Of a DNA stretch of 64,000 bases, positions 44,150-55,916 are shown piece by piece (within the stretch, counting starts at the first letter, position 1; each line of letters begins with the position of its first letter). The stretch comes from Xiphydria camelus (taxonomy: Eukaryota; Arthropoda; Insecta; Hymenoptera; Xiphydriidae), in the NCBI GenBank assembly GCA_963678675.1, contig OY783193.1, positions 16,690,427 to 16,754,426 on the forward strand. The letters run 5' to 3'. Under the pieces are notes generated by a model. That model had not been told where the DNA came from. It did no database searches and saw only the letters and a list, made by a program, of their open reading frames with translations. The translations under genes were made by a program, and so were the position numbers.

Positions 44150-44470
44150 CATATGGGGTTTTAATAATTATTTTAGGAAGTCCCAGAAGAATATAGGTGC
44201 AGTAAAATATCGATGCTGTGCTAGAAAGAATAAGGAATAACCCTTGAACCCTAATCGGTATCAGTGATTCCTCATTGACCGTCGGTATACCGGAGACGAA
44301 GAAGAGATGAAATAGAAGTGAGGTACATGTACACTTCAGGTTTGGCAGGTCGGTGTATAAAGTAGAACTTGTGGTACGAAAGAGGAAATATATCGATAGA
44401 GAAAAATAATAATAAAGTAATTACTTGATTATTGTGATCCAATTCCATTGCATCTCCTATTCTGCCATTC
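44150..44470. repeat. Family A partial copy and inverted arm
   Basis: A second truncated start of the exon (44160-44240, forward) is followed directly by an inverted arm (44285-44470). It is similar to the 780-1080 arrangement at the window start, including TATCAGTGATTCCTCATTGAC at the junction, so the same rearranged unit exists at both places. Confidence 0.55.
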
Positions 44471-47400
44471 TGTATTGATGACTGAGAAGAAAAACCATCG
44501 ATTTGTCCCGAAACAAAAAATAGAATGATCACAAAGATATTTGTCCTTTAGACGTAATCAAAGTGAGGTTAAAGCGGTTATATAGAAAGTAACTTATCTA
44601 ATGGCAATTCTTCTGAGATACTGCCGTCTTCTTTCCTACTCTTTATGGACAAGTAACCAGGGAAGCACTGTATCCGTTCACTATATTCGAAAAAAATGCA
44701 AGCGATTATCAAACTACCGGAGCGTCTGTCACATTCACCACTATTGAGATGACCGATGTTTTTCGGACTGAAATGTCTACTTCCTGCATTACTCCGATTA
44801 CACTGAATTTTTACTTTTTATTAACAAGCGCGTCCGAGGATCGAAATAAACACGAGGGAAATCGTTTCGCGAATGGAAATATTTTATTAGCTTTGAAAAC
44901 CGTAACCAAACATTCAAGGAATATATTCTCTCACATACTCTCACATACATTTGATGGTGTATGCGTGTGGCCGCATCTGTGTAGACATTTCCGATCATGG
45001 CCGACTATCGCCGAAGATAGGCGGAATTTTTCGGACATTTAGACATATATATATTGCCCGAGAAATCGAATTCTCGACTTTTAGACGCGAGGGGCGTGGC
45101 TTCGCGTTGCTAAGGAAGAATCTCTGTTAATATGTAACTTATAACATTTATTCTGGTCTCTATCAATAGAGAATAGTCGATTTATATGGCGTAACTAAGC
45201 ATAGTTTTGGTTATAACCATATATTTATTGAGAAAATTTGATATAAAAATTGAGTGGTGAAGGGGGCAGACATTTCTCCTGTAAAGATACACGGGTGCCC
45301 GCGGCGACTGCGCTATCGGCGTCGTTTTGACGAACTACTTGAATGAACAAGCCGCGAGACACTGCCGTGTCTCTTGATCAGATCTTTTTGAGATCCTCAT
45401 GAAAAAAGTGGCTGTCTTGACACAGAATGCCCCATATGTAGATATGTATATTTCTTGTATTATACTTGTATAGTATTTTGGTTATACTTGCATTATATTT
45501 GCGTTGTGTCCATTTGTATTGCACTCACGTTATATCCACTTGAATCATATTCACCCCTTATCTTTAAATTATATTTGCATTATATTTGTGTTATATTTGT
45601 ATTAGGTATACTTGTATTGAATTCAATCGAGAGACATTTTTAAAAATACTGAAACAAAAATATCATGGATTATAGGTTCTATATTTCAGCCCCTAATTCG
45701 TACAGCTTATACACTTGAGGCAAAGGAAAATTGTAGGTATTTAAAAAAAAAATACTTTAATGTGGATTATCTCGGAAAGCTTGTTTTTCTACTTATTGTT
45801 AGACCCCTTAGCTTCTCATCTCCTCAATTATCTCATTATCGAACACCTAGTTTCAATAGGTAAAACGCTTCTTCGCGATTACTTTTATAGGATTAACAGA
45901 AAAGTTCTACAGATATTTATTTTATAAGAAGAAGACCTGGCTATTTTAAATAAACTTTAACAATGTTTACAAAACAACGAGGCAGGATTCATTTGAAGAG
46001 GATACACATAATATGTATACAAATCCATTCAGAGCTCTGGAAATATCTAGATGCTCTCTAATCCCAGGCTTCACAGCCCCTATTTATTTCATTTTAGAGG
46101 AAATGCGGGCAATTTGAGCAAAAACAGTGGGCAATTTTGATTAAAAAAGGAGATCTACTAGAAATTAGAAACGTGTAGTGGTTTTAAAAAATAACAATTT
46201 ATAAGATATACAATGAAATACCAATATTTATTAAGCGAGTGAAGTATGATTTTGTAACTTAAAAATGTATATCTCACGTAACTTAAATTTGAGTAACGCA
46301 ATTTGATTTAAGGACATGGGAATCTAGTTTTCGTTAAGAAACCTTAATTTAACTAGGCTTTTATATTATAAACCAAATATTAATGCAAGTAGATAAAGTG
46401 GAAATGACGATATCATTTTATAAAAAAAATGGAAAAAAGAAAAAAGAGATTGACCAATTTGCACCTTACCACGTAGGTAATCCGAAACAATGAGAAGCTG
46501 AATATTAAGTGGTTTTAGAGGGAAAATATTGTATTATTGAGGAAAAAGGGGAAAATCGTAAGTTTTATGGTGAAAAAGAATAAACTTCAAAATATAGGGA
46601 AACAGACTGCGAAGCCTGTAATCCGATGGCACGCCGAATAGTGGATGGAGGTGCGCTTAGATTTCCCTATTGGTCGAACTCTTCACGCACGGGCTCTTCG
46701 ATCAGAATGCAATCTTCTTCACGCTCCTATCCCACTTTCCCGGCCAATCAGAGAGATTCTTACGTCCGCGTCACGAATATCATCTTCTAATTGGTCGTTA
46801 GACAGTGAAAGGAAGTCTTTGTTCATCGTCCCCGTTGACGATCTCAAACGCCTACTCTCTCCTATCTTCCACGCGCTCGCATCGTCTTAGCGCAATTATT
46901 CATTGCGGAGCCTGCTTTTAAACGACACTACCTCGGGGTCGAAAGGACGATTAGATCCTGCTTGGAAAGTGCATATATTTCTAACTATTCTTCTTGACCA
47001 ACGAAATCTCGGTCATCCATTCTAACTTCTCCCCTCCTAACCCCCCCCCCCCCCCCCCTCTCTCTCTCTCATAGGGGAAGCTTACATCCTTATATCTACT
47101 AAACGAGCATGGGCGCGGTAATACATAAATCGATACCTGCCATTAATGGACCAATTGATCACTCAACGCCAGCGTTCGAAGCCGCGCGCCTTCGCTCCCC
47201 GACTACATGTAGATGCTATCGAGCAGAGAAGACTCCTTATCAACGTTCCACTCGGACGTATCCCGCTTCATCGTCTTCTTCACACGACGGTATTTAATGA
47301 CCGTTTTGATTTTATCTCGCATCGTGTAAACGCGCATTGAAAAGTAGTCCGTAGGAAAGGAGACTCGCCGAGGTAGTACGTTCGCAGAGCGGATTCTATC

Positions 47401-47984
47401 AAGAGTCGATCATGTAATATCTGCCGGCGGTATTGGTGCGAACGAGGAGTACACGATATCTCCTGGATGGCTATCCAAGAGTCGGAGCATAAGGCAGCTC
47501 GCATGAAGCTGGGACGAGCGGTCGAGTAATTTGCTACTCCGTCGAACACTGGTGTATCGGAGTAACCATCTATAGAAGTGTCGATAGTGACATCGTATAT
47601 AGCCAGTAAGACAAGTTTTATTTCATTCAAATGGTTCCTTCGAAGGATTGAATTATGCCAAATAGGTATCAAAATAGTTAATGAATATTTACTTGGCCCA
47701 ATAAAATGTTTATTTCACTATATTCAAATAAATATTTATTATCTATAAATAAATTTTTTTCTTGGTGCACATAGTCCACGAGTCATACGGGAGGCGAGTG
47801 GGAACTATTCGGCTGATTTGGGGGATGGTTTTGTTTCATTAAGGTAGTTCCTTCTAGCTAATTGTTTAGTTGTTTATGCGGCACTCTTTATGACAGAGTT
47901 AATTATTTATTTTCCATTTTAATTTAGTTATATAATAATTAAGTTACAGTTAAATTAAGTTATACTATGGTTTAGTTATAGTTA
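44471..47984. other. Unannotated sequence
   Basis: AT-rich with GC-richer stretches at 45290-45410 and 46610-46910. A degenerate TTATATTTGCATTATAT-type run lies at 45455-45620. A run of 18 C followed by (TC)n is at 47041-47070. No frame with splice context or family features. Confidence 0.3.
47041..47070. repeat. Poly-C plus (TC)n tract
   Basis: Eighteen C followed by about six TC units. Confidence 0.85.
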
Positions 47985-48230
47985 ATAAATGTTTGTTGGG
48001 ATATAGCGAAAAAAAAGATTTTGTTAAGCAAATATTTGTCAACTATTGCGATGCTTATGTGATACAAACAATGTTTTGAAGAAACTATTTGAACGAATTA
48101 AATATTGTAATAATTAGCTACCTATACTATGTTCTTACACCCCAACGAAATATTTAATTTACTATATGTGTTATACTTGAGAATACATTTATTAACTGTA
48201 ATTAAACCGTTTTCTCAGAGTGTACATTTT
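47985..48230 (+). repeat. Dispersed degenerate repeat, copy 2
   Basis: Same orientation and order of words as 28765-28990 (AATAAATGTTTGT, GCAAATATTTGTCAAC, ATACTTGAGAATACA, AAACCGTTTTCTCAG). Function and origin unknown. Confidence 0.45.
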
Positions 48231-48349
48231 TGTGATCTTATAATTTACTGGGAGTTAATGGTCCTTATTAACTTAACCCTTCGATAGGCGCGTGGAGTGT
48301 AGGTATCATACATTCCAAGCAACTTCTTTTTACTGCCAAATTCAGATAA

Positions 48350-48611
48350 TAGTTATTTTCGATGCGAGTGCGTGAAGCGCATGTTTTTAACGAGTGTGAA
48401 GTTTGCAGCACGAACGAAGCGAGTGCGGCTATTACACGAGTTAAAAACGGCGCGAAACAAACGAGGTTGGAGCGTGGGCACCAGTGAAGAAATAGATATT
48501 TTCGTTATAAGGGCGTGAAGCGTCGTTTTTAACGAGTGTGAAGTTTTCCGCACGAGCGAAGAGAGTGCGGCAATCACACGAGTTAAAACGACGCGAAACG
48601 CCCTTATAACG
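48350..48611. repeat. Tandem foldbacks with GAGTGCGG motif
   Basis: Two diverged units (about 48358-48462 and 48503-48611) share GTTTTTAACGAGTGTGAAG, GCACGARCGAAG and ACACGAGTTAAAA. The second is a complete palindrome bounded by CGTTATAAGGGCG and its complement. Confidence 0.65.
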
Positions 48612-48632
48612 AATTCTATTTTTTGTCACTAA

Positions 48633-48758
48633 GGGCCGGTTTTACCAACACGGTATAAACGCGGTATAGCGCTATACTGAGAATAACCAGCAATAAGCCT
48701 TATGGTTATTCTCAGTATAGCGCTATACCGCGTTTATACCTGTTGGTAAAACCGGCCC
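48633..48758. mobile_element. 126-bp hairpin MITE, TAA duplication
   Basis: Ends GGGCCGGTTTTACCAACA and complement; TAA at 48630-48632 and 48759-48761. The inner arms TATAGCGCTATACTGAGAAT form a nearly perfect hairpin. TAA duplication again suggests the Harbinger group. Confidence 0.75.
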
Positions 48759-48761
48759 TAA

Positions 48762-49615
48762 GTGTGAAGTACGAGGTTGACGGGGTTGAGGACGCCCGTG
48801 AAACCGAGTTTTATGCACTGAGTGACGAAAAATTCTTTTGGATGCTGCTGTCTTCAGTACGTCCCGAAAATAATTTTAGTCAGCCGATCTACTTGTTTCC
48901 ATGCACATATCTACAATATGATCATCGTAATACTTGTGTAAAAGTGATTGGAATGTCGCTTATAGGTACCCCACCCGACTATTCGCGTTACTTTTTTTGT
49001 CTTCGGGGATTGTAAGCCAGTTGGAAATAGTAAAGTATATATTCATAAAGCCGTACTTTTTATCAATTAAACAATGATAAACGAATAATCAAAGCTAACC
49101 TAACCTCATCCAGGCTCAGTCAATGAAATAACTAATAAATTTATTATGTAACCTTTGGAAGGAAAGACTTAGTATTTTCGTGTCTGCTTCTTCTATTTTC
49201 AATGCAATATGATATCGATTTTTAAACATATTTAATTTACAAAAATGTTTAAATAATGGTATATTGTTTCAGCGTACAAAAGTCACGTAATTGATATGAA
49301 TATATATTATCACGTTAAAACTGCCATGTGAATCATGCGTGATTCACAAGTGACATTCATGTGAAAACTTTTGTATTTTTATCTGTAGCTCACCGACGAT
49401 CCATAATGGCCATATAAATACATGGTAGTTGAACAAGCGTGGCCTGGTAAATAAAATGACGTAGTTAGCCTAGGTAAAAGTTTGTTTGTTTTTTTTCTAT
49501 AATAAACAATTTTTAGCTTGTGGTTCCAGGGTCAAAAAAAATTTTGTATTGTGACAGTTAACATGTTATACCATTACTATAATATTTTTAACGCAGAAAG
49601 TTCGTACCCTTCTAG
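48762..49615. other. Unannotated sequence
   Basis: A short open stretch at 48743-49015 has no family features. AT-rich thereafter. Possibly the unrecognised 3' part or LTR of the neighbouring retroelement. Confidence 0.3.
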
Positions 49616-50112
49616 TCAAAATGCGTGATTTTTATACGGCTGAAGTAAGTGCACAAATAAAGAACTCTCCCGTGGTATCTTTTCAAAACGTGGATTATAC
49701 CCATAAAGTATTTCAAAAGTTGTCTTCCCCGTTGCTTTGTTTATTAACGAATTGTGATCTCTTAATAATTTTAATGTGCTAATCTCTTCCATTTTCTTTG
49801 ATAATGTTCATTTGCAACATCGCGATCGGTATAAATGTGCGATTCATCCATTCAACTTGTCCATTTGCTTGTGCGTGCCTTAATGAATTAAAGATGTGAT
49901 GAATGCTATTCTACTGACAAAAACTTTTAAATTTTTCTGAAGTGAAGCAGGTATTTCTATCTGTAATTAATTTCTCTGGGGCTCCAAATCTGTTTATCAA
50001 TTCTTCCATCTTGCCTATTACTCCTAGTGTTTCGGTGTCTCTCATTGGCTCCAAAATGACATATTTCGTTAGGTTGTCGATTATCGCCAGTAACTACTTA
50101 TTTTTTTGCTCA

Positions 50113-50715
50113 GGGGGGCTATTCTCGACGCGTGGGAAATGCTTTTCGTGGACCAAATATAATTCGTTAACGGATGTAAAATTTCGTCGATCACTTTCGT
50201 TAACGATTCGAAAATCCCTTCCAAGATAGATCTCGTCAACGAAATTAATTTTCTCACACGAAAAATAATTTCCCATACGAAGCGTTTGGTACATAAGTTT
50301 CATATTACGAACGTCATTATTTTTATTCTTAATTCCTGGACTTAAAAATGAATAACCTTCGTCGATTTTTAAATTATGAATTACTTGAATATTTGGAAGA
50401 AGTTTTGGAAGAAGAATATCGCCCTCGACGACTACAATATGCAAAGGATCCCTTTGAAGAATCTCGTTTAATCACTTAGCAACGACCCGTCGCATCGGCC
50501 CGCCACCTCGTCATGCAACTCACCGGCATAAAAATGCCAAACCACATTCGTTGACGAAAACAGCGGGAACGACGAATGACACTTTCGTCAATGAAAAAAG
50601 TAAATTCGTTAACGAAGGAGTTTCGTATGGGATAAAATTCCGTGTACAATATTTCTCAAACAAAACAATAATTCCGTTCACAAAATCGATTCTCACGCGT
50701 CGAGAATAGCCCCCC
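50113..50715. mobile_element. 603-bp TIR element inside the integrase
   Basis: Inverted ends GGGGGGCTATTCTCGACGCG and complement; subterminal TTCGTTAACG/CGTTGACGAA words on both sides. The flanks rejoin to a continuous integrase reading (DHLRPFISP then YLLAIID), which fixes the insertion. The duplication is blurred by G runs (candidate AGGGG). No transposase. Confidence 0.65.
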
Positions 50716-50859
50716 AGGGGATATAAATGGTCGCAGGTGGTCTGTGTACGATTTCAAAAGAGCGTTGTCCTGGTGGAATTGGATGACGGATTCCCAGTTG
50801 CTTCCCTGTCGGTAGCTTAATGAACATGCATTGCAGGCACACTCTAATATGATGCTTAA

Positions 50860-52251
50860 CACATTCGCGACCGGCAAATTTTTTCCTTTTCTAATACTGA
50901 GTACCGGCGAAAATAATGAAATTCTAAAGGTGGTTGCCGCAAACTTGAATCGTTAAAGCAAGGATAAAAATGATAAAATTTGTTTTGAAATATCAATGTT
51001 GCAATTATTTTTTGTTTAAAATAAAAAGATTTTTATAATTAATATACTTGCTTTATAGGTTGACAATAGACCACTTGTTATTATTGTGCTGAATTTATTT
51101 AGCATTATATTACAGATATTTTGGAAAAGCTGAGTAAAAACAAAATTTAATATTTATTGGTTAGTGTGATATTTCGAAAAACAATGACTTTTGCATAAAG
51201 GAACTTTACATAATTTGCATATATGAAGAGTGTAATTAAATTATGGTCTAAGTGCCAAAAAGTGGAACCAGAGATATTTAAATTTAAAGTAACACTACTC
51301 TTATTTTTTAAAATGAAATAAAATATACTTTTTGGTCTTCTACTTTATGGACAAGAATAATTAAAATTTACAATAAACAAAAGAAATATGTTCAAATTAA
51401 AAAGTTAAGAAAAATCAAAACTAAATATTAAGAACGTTCTAGTCCATCAGTAAGTAATAGTAATAATGTTCTAAGTGCCATATAGTTTAAGTAATATTTA
51501 TCAGGTTCTGAAAAAAAGTTTGATGTTCAAGTTCGGGTAAGTAGTTAATCATTTCACATATATTTTGCTTCTTTTCCTCAGATATTTGGGAGACTGTAGG
51601 AAGATGTGGAAGATTTATTTTTTAAAGCGATCTAGAGTGACTCCTTTTTTCAAAACGTTGACAACTTTCCAGTCTTCCATTTCATTTAAGGTTTCTTGTA
51701 CACCAATTTTCCCAGGATTTTCTTTCTCTATTCTTATCCATTGGATCTTGCTGATGTTAACTTTCTGTGCGTTCAAGTGTGCCACAAGCTCTCTTAAAAC
51801 CATAAAAGTCTTCTTTTTTCATCATGGTTACCACGAATGGTTGAATTTGCCTTGCATTTGCGATCATCTCCTTGCACACTAAGTCTTTTGGAACCATGCA
51901 CTTACATACTTTTTTGCGTTTTTCAATCTGTTCAAAGTCACGGTCACAACGCTGTTATGTGAACAAGTGTAGAGACAGCGTGTTTGGCACTTAGACCATT
52001 ATTCGGGAAATTCACTGCCGGACATGAAACACATGCCATCTTTTAGATAGTAGCGTTACTATTAAATTGTATTATTACACTTAGAACACACTGAGACTAC
52101 ATTAAAAATTATACCTAATATTTTTACATTTTGGCACTTAGAACGTTATTTAATTACACTCTTCATATATGAAGCAACGTGAATTCACGTCAACGGAAAC
52201 CAGGAATATAACTTGAAAAGACGTGAATTCACGTCAGCGGTCGCAAATGTG
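50860..52251. mobile_element. 1.39 kb piggyBac-type element, TTAA duplication
   Basis: TIR CACATTYGCGACCG, with TTAA at 50856-50859 and 52252-52255. The right end has two ACGTGAATTCACGTCARCGG subterminal repeats. On minus, 51955-51780 keeps a coding-like stretch (FEQIEKRKKVCKCMVPKDLV then QPFVVTMMKKEDFYGFK) that I cannot assign. It is inserted within the integrase zinc finger of the Gypsy remnant. Confidence 0.65.
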
Positions 52252-52690
52252 TTAATATACCTAACGTTTCATTCTCCGAAAATAATACTTTCTAATTTTC
52301 GCAAGGGTCTGATTTCTTCAAATTCCAATTTCAAATCGTTGCACAATTTAACCTCCCTATGAAAGTACGTTGATTGCCCTTTCTTTTGTACGCATTGGAT
52401 CATTCTTTGCCATTTTATTGGCTGGCCTTCATTCATACAAAATGTATCGTGAAAAGCTTGGTTGAACTGCTCTCACGTTTTTATCTTGTCCATACTTGTT
52501 TTCTCCCAGAAGCGTGCGGCTCCTACTAAATGCGCTCGTACCATTTTTGGGGCGAAATTGTCTGGCCATCGATAAAGCTCTTGCATACCTACTCTTGATT
52601 TTCTTAATCCATTCTTTCGCGATTGTACCCGTTATTTCTCCATTATACGTTAGAATATGTCGACTTATATCAGGCAATCTCAGATTTTGA

Positions 52691-53198
52691 CATGCCTATC
52701 CAAGGGTTAATAGTGATTCCATTTAGAATTCTAACACGATTAGTTTTTGTAATGAAGCCTCACGAACAGTTGATTTGATGGATATTCTTAATGGCTTATT
52801 AGTAACTGATAATGCCGAACGGAATATCGTAACTTGAATAAGTAGGAATGTAAAGTTATAAATGGAAACGTTCAAGGAAACATGGAACTGCTAATGGAAT
52901 GTTTCTCTGGAATAAAAAAGATACCCTTCAAGGTTTCAGCGAGAAACCGAGAGCCACTCCGAGGATCCATTGTGTACGGGGAGTAAGCGATTAGATTCCA
53001 AGAGGAAAAACTGTCACATTCCCTGGCAGCAGATACGACGCGTGCACTTCCGCTCCGTTAGTAGGTACTGATCGGGTCGCATCGGGTGCGTGAACGCGGG
53101 GACCTTCCATCCAACCCGAGACGATCTACCGTGCTCATAAATCTTCCGGGCGATGGGCAAACGAATAGGGCGGGAGGGTTGATAACAAAATTTTCTAA
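52691..53198. other. Unannotated sequence
   Basis: No supported gene. It may include the 5' leader of the Gypsy remnant next to 52690. Confidence 0.3.
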
Positions 53199-53338
53199 GG
53201 GCCGATATTACAATGTCAGTTTAAACCGAAGTTTACAGGTTACCGCTGTTTTTGGTATATGTTCGTGTGACACGAAATATACCAAAACCAGCGGTAACCT
53301 GTAACCTTCGGTTTAACCTGACATTGTAATATCGGCCC
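53199..53338. mobile_element. 140-bp hairpin MITE, TAA duplication
   Basis: Ends GGGCCGATATTACAATGTCA and complement, TAA at 53196-53198 and 53339-53341. Same terminal word and duplication as 48633-48758, with a different core (GGTTACCGCT and complement). Confidence 0.75.
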
Positions 53339-53388
53339 TAACTCGACCGGGTTAACCCGTCATGTAGTAGCCATGTTTGTTGTGGTAA

Positions 53389-53391
<3 letters not shown>

Positions 53392-53440
<49 letters not shown>
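53392..53440. repeat. (CT)n microsatellite
   Basis: About 24 CT units followed by a C/T-rich stretch to 53487. Confidence 0.85.
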
Positions 53441-53443
<3 letters not shown>

Positions 53444-53514
53444 TCTCTCCCCTCCCCCTCTCCCCCTCCCCCTCTCTCTCCCTCTCGCTTGGTTGTGATG
53501 GAATTCCCATACTA

Positions 53515-54433
53515 TGTGTCAGCTCGGCACGCAACCTTGGCGTCATGCTCGACTCCAAAGTTTCGTTCAAAGAGCATATTGACGGTCTCACCTCCAAGAT
53601 CAATGGCATTTTCTACCAGCTGCAGAAACTAAGACCTTACACCGACATAAGTGCGTAGAATCCTAGTAAACTCTCTCGTCTTGCCTCGTCTGGATTACTG
53701 CTCTGCCGTCCTCACTGGTATAGGAGTCGTTCTCAACCTTAAACAGCAGCGCTTGGTGAATAAAGGGATTCGATACATCTATGGCCTCCCTCGTAATGCT
53801 TCTATCAGCCCACATCGTCGTAAGCTTGGCTGATTGACGGTTAAACAAAGGAGGAAATTCCATCTTGCCATGCTAGTCTACGAAGCAGTTAACACCAGGC
53901 AGCCAGCCTTTCTTGCTGAACTTGCAATCAGGACTCCGCAATTCGCTAGTCGGACTGGACACTGCCTTACTCTGATGGTTCCCAACCACCGCACTAATGC
54001 CTTTAAATCATCTTTTGAGGTGGCTGGCCCATCGCTATGGAATGCAATCCCTTACGACATTCTCTCGGCTTCGTCAAAGGCTATCTTTAAATACAAATTG
54101 AGACAATGGCTATTCGACACGGACTTACACTGATCACTTCTCAAACATCCTAATACCTAAGGTCGTATAATGAGAGAGAGCACGCTAATGCTAATGTTAA
54201 TTCTAAGATTCTTACTATATTATTAACTGAACTTCGTCTTAAATCTACAATTGCTATGTCATATGCCTCATTCAACTCTTTACCATATTATGACGAGTTC
54301 AGTTAATTAACTGCCTGTATATCAAACGTATTTTCGAACATTTATAATGCTGTTTTCGCTGTGCTCCTGCTTGTCCAGGGCGCAATATTTGTACAATTTC
54401 CTGTACAATAAACTCTTCAATCAATCAATCAAT
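53515..54433 (+). pseudogene. 5'-truncated CR1-like non-LTR retrotransposon
   Basis: The C-terminal end of a reverse-transcriptase ORF2. Frame 1 (53520-53655) reads LGVMLDSKVSFKEHID and QLQKLRPYTDIS. After a frameshift (about 53650) it continues RILVNSLVLPRLDYCSAVLT, IRYIYGLPRNASISPHRRKL, a TGA at 53831, then QRRKFHLAMLVYEAVN and GPSLWNAIPYDIL, ending at 54132. This order (thumb, LDYCSAV, WLTVKQRR, SLWNAIP) is typical of CR1/Jockey-clade elements. The 3' end is a short (AATC)n tail at 54415-54433, as CR1-type elements have. A CT microsatellite precedes the truncation point. Dead copy. Confidence 0.8.
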
Positions 54434-54994
54434 CTCCCCCTCTCCCCTCCCCTCCTACCCCTCCCTCCCCGCCCTCCCTTTCTCTCTCTCTCGACATAAA
54501 CGTGCCAATGAGATGGCATTATACGCATGAATGATGCTGCAAATATAATCTATAATAAATATTTGGAGCCGACCCCGCGCCTCATGCTTAATTACAGAGA
54601 TAGGTCAACTCGTAACGATCCTTCATGTACTTCCATCACATCTAGCAGAGATTAATCTCCAGCTTCTTGTCTGAAGCCTGAACGCCGATGGCAATTCGAC
54701 TACTGCAAGTTAGAAGGGCGCAAGTGCTATTAGTTATAACGATGACAGTCGACATTTATACCTTCGTTTATATACGCCTACCCCGAGAAAACAGCTTATT
54801 TATTATCAATAAATATATTTTCAAATATAGCGATATAAATATTTTGTTGGGGCAAGAAAATGTATGTTAATTATTAGAATGCTTACTTCATTCGAACAGT
54901 GGCCTCAAAATATTTAATCGCGTCAATTAAATATTGTAATAGTTAACAAATATTGCTCAATACAATTTATTATGTCCAAACAAACCTTTATTAA
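54434..54994. other. Unannotated sequence
   Basis: C/T-rich to 54495, then AT-rich. Ends with the TTAA (54991-54994) that borders the next element. Confidence 0.3.
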
Positions 54995-55500
54995 CCTTTT
55001 AGCGGCGGGGAAATTTCAGTTAAAATCGACTTCTTGTTAGACGTGAAATTTATACCTAAATAAAATCAACGAATTTCCTATTTGGAAGCACCGACCTGAC
55101 TGCTGGTCGATATATCGACCACCCCCGGCCGCAAGGCAAAGTCCAATGAAAAAAATTTGGCAGGAAAGATTATCGCTCAAAACTTATTACTCGTGGGTTT
55201 TAGGGATCACTCATTATGATGCCGATGTCCAAATCCCCAGATAACATACGAGCATACTAATAATAATATAAGAGTGAACAAGTGTAGTAAAGTTAGAAAC
55301 CTCCTTCGAAGTTCCCCGAGATCTAGCATGTTGTACGAAAAGGTTGTGATTCAATTTATCGCATACGTATGCAGAAATATCTGTCTCAACATAAGCGTGT
55401 ATTTTCATTAGAAAGTCTTGGAACATACATTTTGACGTGCAGAAGCCTACTACTAGTTTTCTACAGTACATGGTTACTTTTTATAGCTACTTTTGTATCG

Positions 55501-55916
55501 AGTAAACGCTTCAGGAGCATATCATAAATTTCCTACTGTAGTGTAGAAATATACTACTAGTTTACTACTGTAATCGGTAACGTACTGTAATTATTTGTAT
55601 GCTCAGTAAACGCTTCAGGAGTATGCTACAAGTTGCCTACTGTAGTGCAGAATCCTACTACTAGATTGCTACTGTAGACGGTAACGTACTATAATTGCTT
55701 GTATACTCAGTAAACGCTTCAGAAGTATGCTACAAGTTTCCTACTACAGTGCAGAATCCTACTACTAGATTGCTACTGTAGACGGTAACGTACTATAATT
55801 GCTTGTATACTCAGTAAACGCTTCAGAAGTATGCTACAAGCTTCCTACTGTAGTGCTGAATCCTACTACTAGATTGCTACTGTAGATGGTAACGTACCAA
55901 AATTGTAGTATAATGA
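55501..55916. repeat. 104-bp tandem repeat, 4 copies
   Basis: AGTAAACGCTTCAGRAGYAT starts at 55501, 55605, 55709 and 55813, a constant 104-bp period. Units contain CCTACTACTAGATTGCTACT and GGTAACGTACTATAATTGC. The middle copies are the most alike. Confidence 0.9.

Larger units (their letters stand above)
49620..52690 (-). pseudogene. Gypsy-like retroelement remnant: gag joined to integrase
   Basis: Read on minus. A gag-like part at 52690-52320 contains EWIKKIKS, RAHLVGAARFWEK and QPIKWQRMIQCVQKKGQST, with frameshifts. It passes at about 52310-52320 into the integrase zinc finger (TLAKIRKYYFRRMKR at 52310-52265, then KHHIRVCLQC from about 50854). The integrase core follows: PTGKQLGIRHPIPPGQRSFE and VHTDHLRPF (50800-50720), YLLAIIDNLTKYVILEPMRD and RFGAPEKLITDRNTCFTS (50095-49925), HAQANGQVEWMNRTFIPI (about 49870-49815) and ATGKTTFEILYGYNPRFEK (about 49730-49675). 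Protease, reverse transcriptase and RNase H are absent, so an internal deletion is inferred. Two DNA transposons interrupt the integrase. No LTR was recognised. Non-functional. Confidence 0.75.

Noticed and set aside
48633..48758. Pre-microRNA hairpin
   Set aside because: Terminal GGGCC inverted ends and a TAA duplication show a MITE; the arms are too perfect and too long for a typical animal pre-miRNA.
51565..51882. 105-codon plus-strand frame in the TTAA element
   Set aside because: Antisense to the coding-like minus-strand stretch; hydrophobic low-complexity without motif.
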